In this document: in pieces, positions 13,484-14,056 of the stretch
Numbering within the stretch: position 1 is the stretch's first letter
How the letters are laid out: every line of letters starts with the position of its first letter
From: an uncultured Bacillota bacterium
Lineage (GTDB): Bacteria; Bacillota; Dehalobacteriia; UBA7702
Assembly (NCBI GenBank): GCA_902766525.1
Contig: CACXDX010000020.1
Coordinates: forward strand, 1 to 14,056
DNA length: 14,056 nucleotides
Reading direction: 5' to 3'
Program-made: the position numbers and the translations under genes
Notes under the pieces: model-generated
Database searches by the model: none
Told to the model about the DNA's origin: nothing
Seen by the model: only the letters and a program-made list of their open reading frames with translations

Positions 13484-14056
13484 TCATATCATGAAGTAAA
13501 TAAAGCAGGGGATTGTCACGGCGGAAAACAATGTCGTCAAACAGACCGCTCGGGAAGAGAGCTGTTCATTTCCGCCGTATTCGATACATAGCAGCGTTGA
13601 ATTGGTGGCGGAGGGCATGGCCGCCAAAATGACGGCTGTCCCGAGGAAAACCGTGTCGGCAACAAAGAAATGAAGTACAAACCAGACGAAGGCGGGACAA
13701 AGAATGAGCCGAAAAAGAGAAATCAAATGCAGCTTCGGTTGATTTCGAAATTCGCGAAGGGGTATTTGAGCCAAGGAACCTCCGATCAAAATCATTGCCA
13801 AAGGGATCGTGGCATCGCCCAATATCGACAGACCGCCGAACATGATCGCGGGAACATGGAAGGGAAGAAGATAGAGTATCGGAGCCGCCACCGAGGCAAT
13901 GATCGCCGGTGTCAGCAGCGCTTTTGCTTTAAGTTTTGTTCCCTGTGGCGCGATCATCAATATACCGATGGTGAAGCAGAGGATATTCATCGGCAGATTG
14001 AAGATCGCGACGATGAAAACGATCGAGCTTCCGTAAATCGCCGATAAGACCGGGAA
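13484..14056 (-). CDS. AEC-family membrane transporter, 5' part beyond window
   Basis: C-terminal 190 residues of an auxin-efflux-carrier-like (AEC) secondary transporter. The reading frame is open to the window edge (FPVLSAIYGSSIVFIVAIFNLP precedes the first internal Met at 13990), so the N-terminal part is cut off rather than starting at 13990. About six hydrophobic helices are visible. Family motifs are FPVLSAIYG, ILGDATIPLAMILIGGSLA (the hinge-like segment before the cytoplasmic loop), MPSATNSTLLCIEYGGN, and SAVTIPCFIYFMI at the end. Substrates of AEC proteins vary (malate, malonate and others), and none can be assigned here. It is transcribed toward the origin and ends at the shared terminator. 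Confidence 0.9.
   Translation of the reverse strand, partial: FPVLSAIYGSSIVFIVAIFNLPMNILCFTIGILMIAPQGTKLKAKALLTPAIIASVAAPILYLLPFHVPAIMFGGLSILGDATIPLAMILIGGSLAQIPLREFRNQPKLHLISLFRLILCPAFVWFVLHFFVADTVFLGTAVILAAMPSATNSTLLCIEYGGNEQLSSRAVCLTTLFSAVTIPCFIYFMI

Noticed and set aside
13670..14047. 125-residue plus-strand frame opposite the transporter
   Set aside because: It is the antisense shadow of a recognisable AEC transporter, with no ribosome site and low-complexity charged composition.

Overview
This window spans a chromosomal replication origin of a low-to-mid GC Bacillota bacterium. The order yidC-yidD-rnpA-rpmH (leftward), then dnaA-dnaN-recF-parA-parB (rightward), is the classic origin neighbourhood of that phylum. 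Three further features fit: a lipoprotein-type YidC, SpoIIIJ-like in its N-terminus; two near-identical parS sites; and DnaA boxes on both sides of dnaA. Class is uncertain. The mixture of genes to the right (a class V cysteine desulfurase, larC, serC, murI) would fit Negativicutes or Clostridia, but this is a guess. No mobile element, CRISPR array, rRNA or tRNA was seen, and this is a core region, not an accessory island.

Layout. Positions 1-1705 (minus) hold the YidC insertase (cut by the window edge), YidD, the RNase P protein and ribosomal protein L34, read from a near-consensus promoter at 1892-1921. Positions 1706-2276 form a gene-free, AT-rich stretch with DnaA boxes and a strongly structured dnaA leader. 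dnaA (TTG start) follows, then a 287-bp gap before dnaN that looks like a second origin half: two adjacent box-like sequences, a short trinucleotide tract resembling a DnaA-trio, and an A/T-rich run. dnaN and recF are 1 bp apart. No yaaA-like S4 gene lies between dnaN and recF, and no gyrB follows recF.

A perfect parS and an extended -10 promoter precede parA-parB, whose reading frames overlap by 8 bp. A terminator follows parB. A second parS then lies directly against the ribosome binding site of a cysteine desulfurase gene. A palindromic terminator separates that gene from a convergent, translationally coupled pair, larC and a HAD phosphatase (minus). larC is divergent from serC-murI, which overlap by 4 bp, followed by a 63-residue unknown protein. 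The window ends in a truncated AEC-family transporter (minus), again behind a shared terminator.

How it works together. The left arm supplies membrane protein insertion and RNA/ribosome components. DnaA acts on the flanking origin elements, DnaN and RecF serve the replisome and repair, and ParA/ParB with parS segregate the new origins. The right arm is metabolic: sulfur transfer, nickel-pincer cofactor synthesis, phosphate-ester hydrolysis, serine/PLP-pathway transamination and D-glutamate for peptidoglycan. The main surprise is that DnaA's box-reading motif carries His-Tyr where Asp-His is nearly universal. No wholly new multi-gene system is evident.
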